From Diphasiastrum complanatum (taxonomy: Eukaryota > Streptophyta > Lycopodiopsida > Lycopodiales > Lycopodiaceae): DNA of 64,000 nucleotides. Location: contig CM055095.1 of NCBI GenBank assembly GCA_029204225.1, positions 14,912,049 to 14,976,048 of the forward strand, in the 5' to 3' direction. This document shows, in pieces, positions 1 to 64,000 of this stretch (the stretch's first letter is position 1; each line of letters opens with the position of its first letter). Position numbers and translations under genes: made by a program. The notes beneath the pieces were generated by a model. That model was not told where the DNA came from. It worked only from the letters and a program-made list of their open reading frames with translations, and did not search any database.

Positions 1-203
1 TTGGAGAATATCCTGTCATTGACTCAATTAGCAACCATTAGCATAGATCCTTCAAAAAGAGTGTATATTGCCCCTGACGCTCCATATTTTCTATTTGTGA
101 TCTATGGAAAGCTTGCCCTTTACGTTTTGTCGAATATATTCTCAAAATAAGTGGATGAGGGTAGGTCAGGGGAAAAGTTTCCTTAGCAATCAACTTGTTA
201 CAG
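1..203 (+). other. 3' end of an upstream LeuRS intron
   Basis: The window opens inside an intron. The acceptor AG is at 202-203, just before the codons for GAGLHVGH. The exon carrying the start codon and transit peptide is not in the window. No other feature is seen here. Confidence 0.8.
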
Positions 204-54672
<54,469 letters not shown>

Positions 54673-54960
54673 AGCTGATAACAAGTTTCTGTAAAGGGAA
54701 TGGCAAATTGCTTCTATTTTTCCCTTTTAGATAAGCTTACAAAATTCGTTTGAGGAAAGCTCTAAATGAGCGTTGTAACAGAAAATGAGCTTTTTGTACA
54801 AGCTTGAGAGGGACTGTTATAGCTGATGTATTTCTGTTTTGACACCAATCGGCTTTGTTCATTATGCTTTGATCATGGTAATATTGCAGCCATACCAGAC
54901 CCATGTTCTTCTGCAATGCTTCCATCATGGTCTATAATAATTAAAGATCCAATTTGTCAC
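54673..54960 (+). other. Probable LeuRS 3' UTR
   Basis: U-rich sequence with tttttgtac near 54791 and ttctgtttt near 54832. No canonical AATAAA is seen before 54930, so the cleavage site cannot be placed. Confidence 0.45.
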
Positions 54961-57900
54961 TTATGCAGCAGAAGGAAGTCATGTATGAGTGTGCAAATTG
55001 TTCCATGCTTGCAAATGACAGCCTTTTGCAAAGTCATGGAAAGTTTCTTCAACTTACTCTAGTGATACTTCGTTTTTCATACTAGTGTCTTGTACTTTGC
55101 ATGCTGACTTTTGTATATGCTTATTCTAAGCTCTCATAGAGTGTGCACAAGCTTCCACTAGCTCAAAATCACCGTACCTGAACTCAGTTGAACCACATAA
55201 GTCATGTATGCATGCATGCAATTGAGAATCAAGCCAAAATCAGAAGATGTCATTGACATACCTCTCGTAGTGTTACAGTAATAATGAAGATTTGTTCTCA
55301 TTCGATGCCTAATCCACACAAGCTCTCCAATTGAACTCCTTTGCTTTGATAAAAACAACACATGAACTACTCTAAGACCACTGTTACATCCGCCTCGATC
55401 CTCCACATGTGATTCCCGACAATTCTGGAGCTAGGCATTGGACAGACCTCCTGCCATGATCAGAATCTCAACAAGGGATAGGGGTGGAACATTATTTGTG
55501 ATATCCAAAACTGATTGTTCAATGTGATTGTGGAACTCGGGGTCTATTGATTCTTCATCCAAATCTAAGGTGCATTCAGATCAGAGTTACTGAGGGGAAG
55601 TCATGATTTTTATAGGTCTTTTCATGATTTTATGTATTTTGATGTTTTTATGGTTTTATCGTGTTTTTGTTTTCTGTATCTTTGAGTAGCTTCTACTCCC
55701 TGATGGAAATGTTTTTGGGGCTAGGATGAACTTGTGGTCGTACTACTCTCATCGTTGTCTTGATGGGATGACGTCAGCCCACAACCTTGCCTTGGCAACT
55801 GTGATAGCTGGTAAAAGCTTCCTATTCTGGGTCCAGCTACCACGAATATGGCAATTCCAAAAAGCTTAGGCCTGAGGCACCCTTTGCCTTACTGGGTTAT
55901 CCGATGTGTATGGGATTCTGAAAGATGTCAAATTTTTATAGTTTTTGTTGAATTTTATTAAACTTCACTTTATGGTTTTACTTTGTCATTTTCGTTTCCA
56001 GCCTCCGGCCCTTATTCAGGGAATCAAGGGATAGAAAGAGAAAAATGAGTCTATCATCCAACACTTGTATGATCTTGCATTCACCACTGGATTTGAGGAA
56101 TGATCTGTTGCAGCTAGGAAGAAACAGTTACATCCAGTATGTTAGACGAAAGTATGACCACCTAGTCTATGCCAGCAAACCTCTTTCAAGCAGAAAATTT
56201 TATTGCTAGGTGTAAACGCAATATGGGACTGTGCCCATCACGCTGTACTAGGTAAAGTGAGAAGAGTTATGCCACCATGCATAGGGTGGTGATGCCAGCA
56301 ACTGTAGGGAGAGTGCAAGGCTTCAGTAATACTTCACTGTACCCTTTGTAGTGTGTCTGGGTGATTCATGGGACTTGCTATTAAGCATTTTGTGTGTGGG
56401 ATGTGCTTTTTATGCTTGATTTACTGTTTATTGATGTTTGGACCATTTTAACTATCAAGTGATGAGGTTAAGAATTGTTGGGTGACACATTCATAGATTG
56501 CTCAACTTGTGGTTGTGATTGCTGGTGAAGTTTATGCAATGGTCAATGCAATATTCCTAAACAAGTTGGTTAGTCTTCACATGCTCAAAGAGACGAGTAA
56601 TGATGAAATATTTATATCAATAATTGGACATCGTTCACATAGACCACCTCTTTGCAAAAGTGACATTTTGCTTGTTCAAATATGTGGATCATTAAGTGAC
56701 CACTACTCTTTGAGCATCCAACAACATGGTGTACACATTGTGATAACCAAGAAGATATATGATGTATTTGGTTTTGAAGCTTTAGTCAAGCCTTTTGTTG
56801 AGATTAAGCTTTTATCTCTTCAACAATCACTTTCAAATCATCAACCTATACATAATGTTATTTACTTGCTCTTTGTATATTGCTTTTAATTTTTTCTCAA
56901 ATTAGCTTACTATTGTAGCTATGTCTACATTTTGCATAGTCTAGTGGCATTGCTTTTGTGCTATATCAATCAAGATTGTATGTTCTAATCAATATTCCAT
57001 TTTCGCCAAGTAGTAATGGTTTCCATATGAATTTGAGAGTTGAATATGTTAATGCAGTCATTGATGCTGTTGATTTTTTGGTTTTTGATTGGAAAATACA
57101 AAAAAGAGTGAATTGTAGAATGATAAGGATCTTGTCTTGTATGACAATAATGGAGATTCTTTTGGGTACAAGTCCATTATTTATGGAACTCATTAACCTA
57201 GGCTCTCCAAATTTGGTTATTGTCAATGTCCGTGTGGCAAACCTCACAATCAAAGCCAAGCAAACAAAGAAATAGAAGCAACCATCACATCTATGCTGAA
57301 AAAAACCAAAGATAGCAAATAACCTATCAATTCTTCTCACATGTGATGTCCTACTTATTTCTTAGCCATCATTGTTTAGAAGTAGAGCTTCAACGATCTT
57401 TCTTTGCATTCTCAAACACAGATTCCCTCGATTCAATTGATTTCTCAAAATGGTTGGCCATCGCACAGTTCAACAATTTTCAGAAACAAAGTGTGGGCCA
57501 TTATGTCGAGAATATCATCTCGCATATATTGATTGTATCTTGCAAGAGGGCAGTTAAATTATTGTAGTTATTATACATATGTTAAAAACCAACAACTAGA
57601 CCTTGTGTTTGCAAGAGAAAATCCTTGGCAGCATAGACATGGCATGTCACGGTCACCCAAACTCACACACGATACACATGGCCAAAACAACACCATGCCT
57701 TATCCAAGTCACCCCAACTTGCTCTCTTTACAAGACACATTCCTAAAGCATATTCTTTAGTGAAAATTTCAAACAAGTACAATTTGCCATTTTTGTCATG
57801 AAATTGACTTGGAAACATAGAGCCATGAAAGAAATTATCAATGCAATATTCCTTCAAGTACATCAGTGTAATGATATTTTGAGACACAGCCACTGGTTGC

Positions 57901-58602
57901 AATTCTGTTCACGTTGATACCATTTATCTTTTTGACTAAACATACTCCACAAGCATAGTCAAGATAGAGGAAGCAGACCTCTTGAACGATGGCTATTAAT
58001 GGTGTTTTCCTATCCAATCCAATGATTGCAAAGGCATCAATTAATGATATCAATTGAGACTTTAATGAACAGTTGCAACAAGTTTGCGGATTGGTTTTCG
58101 ACGACGATCAATCATTTCTAAATTTGCAAAGGAGAGAATCGAGTGGGCCTTGGCATTGAATGCACATGTCAAATAGATTGTTGGGGTTCCATCTAAACAT
58201 AAATAAGTATATGTGTTGGAGGGTTTTGACAATAGTATGGTGGGGATATGGATAGCCAAAGTGGTATCAACCTCACTAAGAATCATTCTAGGACCAAACA
58301 CATCTCTCTAAAATATCATCACATTAAGGATGTGATAAATAAATCTAAAATTATGATAGACTGTTAGATCATCAGAGATGATTGCAGATATTTTGACAAA
58401 ATCACTAGCAAAGAAATCTTTTGAATATCTGAGAAATAAGCTAGGAATTGGATGAAGGGTTGTAAGTTCAAGAGGGGGTGTAAGTATTGCGAACTTAAAC
58501 CCTTCTGAGTACACGTTTTGTACGGACTGTCGGAATCAGAGAAAGTAGTCTGAATGGAAAACCTGCACAAAATTTGTTAGAACAATGGCTACAAAAAAAT
58601 GT
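54961..58602 (+). other. Intergenic region without a recognisable gene
   Basis: AT-rich DNA with open frames on both strands: 56509-56889 (+, 126 codons), 56966-57340 (-, 124 codons) and 58062-58301 (-, 79 codons). None matches a domain I know. Overlapping frames on opposite strands are equally open, which argues for chance. Decayed transposon sequence is likely but unproven. Confidence 0.5.
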
Positions 58603-58793
58603 CCAACTCAGGCAAGTAATTAGCTTCATAATAGACGGAAACAACCTTCAACACCTTCGATAGTTCATCGTCATCGAAGCCACATGTTGAGTGATTCTCG
58701 TGCATTTCTGCATGTTGTGTAGAAACACGAATACAAAGCTGGATAAATGAATGGATGTAGATTAACTATGGGATTATGGGAGAATAATCCAAC
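58603..58793 (-). mobile_element. Copia K 3' LTR (probable)
   Basis: On the minus strand, a purine run aagagggag (complement about 58796-58804) is followed by TTGGATTATTCTCCC. The segment 58603-58764 recurs at 63834-64000, sharing tagcttcataa-agac, ccttcaacacctt and aaatgaatggat-ta. The inner limit is uncertain. Confidence 0.65.
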
Positions 58794-58804
58794 GCTCCCT
58801 CTTA

Positions 58805-60535
58805 ATATAAATCCATGAATGCTTTGACCTTTAAAACTTAGTTCTTGTGTACATCCAAGCTTAGTGCCTTAGTAAAAATATCAGTTGTCATGTCTTGCAT
58901 TCGACAGTACTACAAATTTACCTCTTTGTTGAGAACTTTCCTTCTGACATAGTGATACTTACTTTCAATGTGCTTAATCATGGAATGAAACCTCGGGTTA
59001 GCTGATAAAGCAATAGCACTTTGATTATCACAAAATAAAATTGTCGGAGCATATTGTTTCAAAAAAACATCCAAAAGTAAATTTATCAATCATACGACTT
59101 TCTTCGTAGCTTGAGAGACTGCGATATACTCTACTTTTGTAGATAATAGAGCTATAGAAGTTTGCCTGCAACTATTCCATGAAATTTGACCGTTGTTGAG
59201 GAAGAAAAAAAAATCCGGATGTGGATTTACGAGTGTCTACATCTCCTACCCAACTTGCATCTGAATAATTGTTGAGAATATTGAGTTTGGTGTTGTCGAT
59301 TGTTCCATAACAAATGCATAGGTCCACAGTACCTCGAATATATCTCATAAATTTGATGAGAGCCCTCCAATGTGTATTTCTAGGATTAGCCATAAACTAA
59401 CCTAAGGAACTGACAACAAACTATGTTTGGTCTGGTACAGATCATTGCATACATAAGAGAACCTACCATCGAATGATAAGGGTACTCACACATCTACTAT
59501 TTCTCCTCTATCGTCTGAGGACATTGGTCTTTCGACAATTTGAGTCATGGCTCCATTCATGAGTGAGCTAACTTGCAATTTGAAGGAGGTAGAAACACAG
59601 ACGGAGAAGAGAGAAGGAAATAGTTGCGTGTAGACTGTTGGAAACATAGTATATTTTTGCAGACTTGTTCAAAATGCCAATTCATGGAAGTCATTGAAGA
59701 TGGCCCAAGCCTTCAATGATCTTCAAAGAATTTAAACTTAACATTTGAAAATGAAAACAATAGGAGTAGTTTCCATCTGGCCCTAGATCAACGATCAATA
59801 AACATGCAGGAAGAATCTTGAAATAGAAAATAGTATTCTCCAACACAATTCATCATATTATATCTTATCAACATATTGTGATATATCTTTGTTGAGTAAT
59901 ATAGATCAATTTCTACTTCCTGTCTATTTGGATTTGAATATCTAGAGAGTATTGAGCTTCGCCCAGATCCATCATGTCGAATTTTGAAGACAACATTTGT
60001 TTCTCGTCTTTTATTGGTTTGACATTGTTAATGAAGAGAAGTGTGTCGTCCACGTGCAAAGTGATAATAATAAAGGAATGTTGCACTGACTCAAAGTAGA
60101 GATTTGCGTGTGAAGTGCTCGGTTCACAGCCGTGATCGATAAAAAAAAGAGTTGATCCTCCGAACCCATGCTCTAGCAAATTGCTTCAAGTCGTAAAGTG
60201 CTTTATGGAGTTTACACACATTATTACTTTTGCCTTCAATAATGTAACCTTCAGGTTGTATCATGTAGATATCTTCTTTGATAACTCCATTCAGATAAGT
60301 TGTTTATACATCCATATGATGTATCTCCAGATCAGCTGTAGCAGCATATGACAATAGAAGTCTAATTGAAGAATGTTCAAGTATCAAACTGAAAGTCTCA
60401 ATATAGGCAACATTTTGTATCTACAAAAATCCTCTTGCGACAAGTCGAGCTTTTCTTTGACCAATGTTTCCATTTGTCTTGTATTTGATTTTGAATATCC
60501 ATTTGCAATCAACTACATACCAACTCGGATGCTTA
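58805..60535 (-). pseudogene. Copia K reverse transcriptase and RNase H
   Basis: Minus strand, high to low. CKWIFKIKYKTNGN near 60510-60470. ARLVARGF and SSIRLLLSYAATADLEIHHM near 60450-60310. YLNGVIKEDIYMIQPEGY near 60290-60240. CKLHKALYDLKQFARAW, then HVDDTLLFINN near 60055. Later EYPYHSMVGSLMYAMICTRP near 59490-59430. RNase H has NTHWRALIKFMRYIRGT near 59375, YSDASWVGDVDTRKSTSG and ADIFTKAL-like sequence near 58870. The catalytic YVDD reads HVDD. Stops, frameshifts and a gap near 59570-59900 disable it. Confidence 0.88.
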
Positions 60536-61624
60536 TCCAATTCCCTTGGATTCTTGTTTTTGTCTTGCATCCGGCTCTTCTACTGTAGCTAGCAATCCAT
60601 ATTGTTTAACCAACTTGATGAAGAACATTATAATTCTTCCATGAGCAATGGTAGTCATGAATTGTTGTTCAAATATAAATGCTCTATACGAAGTAGTCGA
60701 CATGAATATTGAAACTCGGTCGTACGATGAAACATATCTATGGGCATACTGTTGACCGAAATATATTTCTTCAAATTTGATCAATACTTCATTCATAGGT
60801 AGTTGTGAGTAATTGACCTGGTTGACATCAAAAAGTGACTCTCATTTTGACATATAAAACTTGTAGTTGCCCATGTGCATGGTTGAAGCATCAATCCCAA
60901 ATAGTGAAAATACACTTCAGAGTTGAACCAGGGATTTGATGTTTCGATTGTTCCAAAAAACCACTGATGAGAACAATCATCGTTGACGTTACCCAATAGA
61001 AGATTGATCACATTTGAGTCCACTGAACAATGTAAACTTCTCCAAAAAAACTGATACAAATTGATGGCATATTTTAAAGTCAGTTTCTGATAGAGTGTTG
61101 GTTGACTAAGAGAACATTCCCAATCACTATTCACGTCCATACATTCTGGATAAGCGCATGAGTTAGATATTGGCAATTGAGTTCTAGAGAATTCACATGA
61201 ATAGGGTTCTCCAACTGAAGTCACTTGAAGGTCTTGTAAAATGGATCTATGAGGCATTGAACAATAATCCAAAGTATTGATAAAAGTTGGATTTATATGG
61301 AATAATGAAGTCTCTTCATTGCGGACAATGTCCTTGTTGAATACCTCACACTCCATTAGATTGTTGTCAAAATTAAAAATATTCTCAAAAGCTCCCAAAT
61401 TGAATTGGTTCGCAAATCGGATCCTTTAAATAGCCACTCAATTCCAAGCCATGAAATATCGGTGCCATATAGTCCTCATTCTGAAAGTTTGGTGAATGCC
61501 TTGATTGAGTTTCTTGGAGCATAGCGATATTCTCAATTTGACGATCCGTAGTTGCTTGTTCATTGACCAGATTAAGGCATTGATGTTCTAAATGAAACTT
61601 GAAAGGATGTTCAGTTATCTTCAC
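60533..61624 (-). other. Unassigned open frames inside the copia K insertion, including 201 codons
   Basis: Three minus-strand frames follow each other with 4-14 bp overlaps: 61624-61385 (79 codons), 61398-60793 (201 codons) and 60796-60533 (87 codons). The first and third are in the same frame and the 201-codon one in another. The first continues the frame of the acidic gag-like linker upstream. The middle one is Ser, Asn and Cys rich and has no motif I know. They could be one long decayed frame with two frameshifts, or chance. Function unknown. Confidence 0.35.
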
Positions 61625-62330
61625 ATCCTGATCTGAATCTTGACTTTTGCCTGAATCCTAATTTTCACCATCTGTTGTTGCAATTTGCTCCGAATCTTGA
61701 ATTGGACTTTTGTTGCCTGCAACTGTATCTGGATCTGGGACTTGACTTTTGTCATCGCTATGCTCATCTGACTCATTATCATCACTTCGCTCATCCACTT
61801 TGTCGTTGTCACTTTGCTCATCAAACTCATTGTCATCGCTTCACTCATCCACTTTGTCGTTGTCACTTTGCTCATCAGACTCATTGTTGGGATCATCTTC
61901 ATCTTCAGAAGTTTCTTTCCTTTCATGCACATGTGGTTGTTGATCCACTGACGCTTTAGTGTATACACTCACTTTCTGAATCCGCATCTTCATTTCCTCA
62001 AACCACCTGGATTGTTCTTCTTTCCTTTAGCTTCCAGCTTAAGCCTTGTTCTTGTTGCTCGTACTTTAAAGCATATTCCATAGTTTCCCTTAATCGAATC
62101 CCTGGAGAGAAGTAGTTTGCAGATAATTTTCTACAATGCTTCGATATTGTGGTCATAGACCTAAATGTAGCATTGTACAAGATATACTTCTCCATAATCA
62201 AATAGTGGAATCATTTGTTGAAATTCTTGATTGTACTCAACAACTGTAGTTATCTGGTTCAAAGAACACCATTGGATCGATTGAAGACCTGTCTACAAAC
62301 ATTTTTTGCATGTATAAGCATGGATGTACT
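61625..62330 (-). pseudogene. Gypsy-type gag fragment with acidic repeats, inserted in copia K
   Basis: Minus strand. A VVEYNQEFQQMIPLF block near 62255-62210, then VYLVQCYI and later MEYALKYEQQEQ near 62085-62050, resemble a gypsy gag capsid C-terminus. The chain then turns acidic, with repeated SDDNEFDEQSDNDKVDE units near 61870-61760. Frameshifts are present. It separates the RT start of copia K (62400-62340) from the rest of RT (60510 onward). Confidence 0.6.
61760..61898 (-). repeat. 54-bp in-frame tandem repeat coding an acidic linker
   Basis: The unit starts tcatccactttgtcg at 61791 and again at 61845 on the plus strand, a 54-base period or 18 codons. A partial third unit lies at the 61761 side. 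The minus strand encodes Asp/Ser/Glu-rich repeats. One unit has an in-frame TGA where the other has CGA. Confidence 0.8.
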
Positions 62331-62420
62331 AACAGTAAATGACATCCCTCCATAGATCGGAATCGGGCTGACTAAGTGCTTCTTCGACAGTAGTTGGATC
62401 TTGAATAAGATAAACAATAG
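62331..62420 (-). pseudogene. Copia K RT start
   Basis: Minus strand reads DPTTVEEALSQPDSDLWRD, the EPxTxxEAL...W block that opens the copia RVT_2 domain. The reading then leaves copia sequence, marking the insertion point. Confidence 0.75.
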
Positions 62421-62639
62421 TCTTCGATATACCTTATAGGTGGTCTGCGCTCTCTTGTCAATCTTCTAGGAGATAAGCAAGGTTGATCATTTCCTTGATT
62501 GTTTTGTTGTTGCTAAGCTGCAACATCTTCTTCTGATTCGTTGTTCACCTGGTGTAGACAATCTTAGACCTTCGATAGGATCAGTCAAGTCGGGAACAAA
62601 AATGTTTGATACTTCGGGAGTGTCCGACAATTCGACCGT

Positions 62640-63735
62640 ATGAGCTTAGCCCTTGCCTTTGACGTCGATAAACTGATTTTTGATAAAGACAATATCCTGA
62701 CTGGTGAATATCTTCAATAAGACGGGGTCATAAAACTTATAAGCTTTATATGAAGTAAATAACCAATGAAGATGGATTTGATATTGTGGAAGTCGAGCTT
62801 CTTCCTTATATCTTGCGGTATTGCGCATAAGCGATACATCCAAACACGCATAAATTCAATAGTGATGGTTTGGAGCCTGTCCAAATTTGATAAGGTATTT
62901 TTTCTGAAAGGTCTTTAGTCGAACATCTATTCTGAATATAAGTTGCAGTGGAAACAGCTTTAGCCCAGAAGAATTTTAGAAGTGTTGCATGAGCAAGCAT
63001 ACACTCGACCGCTTCGACTAAGGTTCGATTCTTTTTCTCAACAAGTCCATTCGATTGAGGCAAATAGGAGGTGATAAACTATTGTTCAATGTCGTTATTA
63101 AGGCAATACTCCTTGAATTCGGTTGAAATGTACTCTCTCTCATTGTTAGACCTCAGTGCTTTGATTTTTTTTCCAGCTTCCAATTTTGCACGCTCCTTAA
63201 ATTGTCGAAATTTGTTGAAAGCCTCCGACTTTCGCTTAATGAAATAAACATATGTTCTTCTCGAATATTCATTAATGAAGGTAATGAAATACTTTGCATC
63301 AAGCAATGATGGAGTTTGCATGGACCACATTAATCTGAGTGAACAACATCTAGAACATCTTTTGTTGCATGCCTATGACTCAATCTAAATGGAATCTTAG
63401 TCTGTATTCCCACAATGCAGCTATGACAAATAGAGAGGTCGACTGTAAATATCAGTTGGATAGTCGAGATCAAGCGCGAAGGACTGTTTTGACATGTTCG
63501 ACACAGATGTATGATTCAAATGTCCTAATCTATTATGTTAAAATAATATCTTATTAACTAGAATAGAGGTATTCAAGGCTTGACTTATATCAGAATAACA
63601 ATGAATCAGTCTATATAAGTATCCATGTCTCTTGTCCAGTGCAAGGATCTTATTTGTCGTATCAATAATTCGACATTGATCAGACTCAAACTCTACCTTA
63701 TGAACTAAATCCATAATTCTACTTACTGACAACAA
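62640..63735 (-). pseudogene. Copia K GAG-pre-integrase and integrase
   Basis: Minus strand. LLSNVLYAPKLSTNLLSVS near 63775-63720 opens the pre-integrase domain, which continues HGYLYRL near 63625. The integrase core has YFITFINEYSRRTYVYFIK near 63290-63240, IKALRSNNEREYISTEFKEY near 63165-63110 and the following PQSNGLVEKKNRTLVEAVE near 63060-63010. FFWAKAV is near 62970. The end of the domain reads VFGCIAYAQYRK near 62845-62810. The middle catalytic Asp is replaced (RSNN for RSDN). The gag and protease part is missing. Confidence 0.9.
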
Positions 63736-63833
63736 ATTTGTAGAGAGTTTAGGTGCATATAAAACATTCGATAGTAGTTTGAATTGATCATGCTAGAACT
63801 TCAATCTTCACCTTTCTAGCAATATACTTGCTA

Positions 63834-64000
63834 ACCAACTCGGGTAAGTCATTAGCTTCATAACAGACATAAAAAGCCTTCAACACCTTCTATAGTTCGT
63901 CGTCATCAAAGCCACCTATTGAGCGATTCCCATGTATTTCTGCAGAATGTCTAGAAACACAAATAAAATTGTAGAGCTAAATAAATGAATGGATCTACAT
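63834..64000 (-). mobile_element. Copia K 5' LTR (partial, runs off the window)
   Basis: Diverged copy of 58603-58764 in the same orientation. The window ends before its start. Only about 60 bases separate it from the pre-integrase frame, so gag and protease were deleted. Confidence 0.6.

Noticed and set aside
56509-57340. A possible host gene downstream of LeuRS
   Set aside because: Frames of about 125 codons on both strands have no recognised domain, no splice-linked continuation I can see, and similar openness on each strand.
61675-61959. His/Cys-rich plus-strand ORF resembling a metal-binding protein
   Set aside because: It is the antisense reading of the acidic 54-bp repeat; the minus-strand frame continues a gag-like sequence and is the better explanation.

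Overview
The window is nuclear DNA of a land plant with a large, transposon-rich genome. The host exons have GT-AG introns and moderately AT-rich codon use, and the repeats are Ty1/copia, Ty3/gypsy chromoviral, hAT, LINE and tRNA-SINE types. Introns this swollen fit a fern or gymnosperm better than a compact angiosperm, and a fern is my best guess. The species is inferred, not shown.

One host gene fills most of the window: a bacterial-type (organellar) leucyl-tRNA synthetase on the + strand. Nineteen exons are visible between 204 and 54672. They join in phase into about 836 codons ending in TAA, with all catalytic and editing signatures present. The first exon or exons (transit peptide and extreme N-terminus) lie upstream. 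Only about 2.5 kb of 54.5 kb is coding. Several introns are small (94-264 bp), while eight range from 3.1 to 13.7 kb and are filled with mobile elements.

Intron contents: intron 3 (1310-5691) holds a decayed copia with LTR-pol-LTR-PBS-gag layout. Intron 7 (7805-21490) is a three-level nest: a minus-strand gypsy (A) is split by a plus-strand gypsy (B, 12710-20460, TSD GTCCG), which is split by a hAT transposon (14696-20185, 8-bp TSD). A tRNA-derived SINE-like sequence and a perfect 15-bp hairpin lie at its left. Intron 9 (22531-27860) has a gypsy reverse transcriptase split by an insertion bounded by direct repeats. Intron 10 (27941-30997) has a LINE 3' end and an unassigned ORF. Intron 12 (31237-36604) has a minus-strand copia integrase and diverged tandem repeats. 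Intron 14 (36951-42838) is a plus-strand copia with both LTRs, interrupted by a minus-strand gypsy. Intron 15 (43012-48496) has gypsy pieces in both orientations and an LTR. Intron 16 (48675-53635) has a longer LINE copy, a second LINE fragment and a copia RT/RNase H.

Downstream of the gene, 54673-58600 has no recognisable gene. From 58600 to the window end lies a minus-strand copia whose RT is interrupted by a gypsy-gag-like sequence with an acidic 54-bp tandem repeat and an unassigned 201-codon ORF. No RNA gene, CRISPR array or bacterial-style operon is present. Every transposon coding region I could read is broken by stops, frameshifts or deletions; the LeuRS exons are not.
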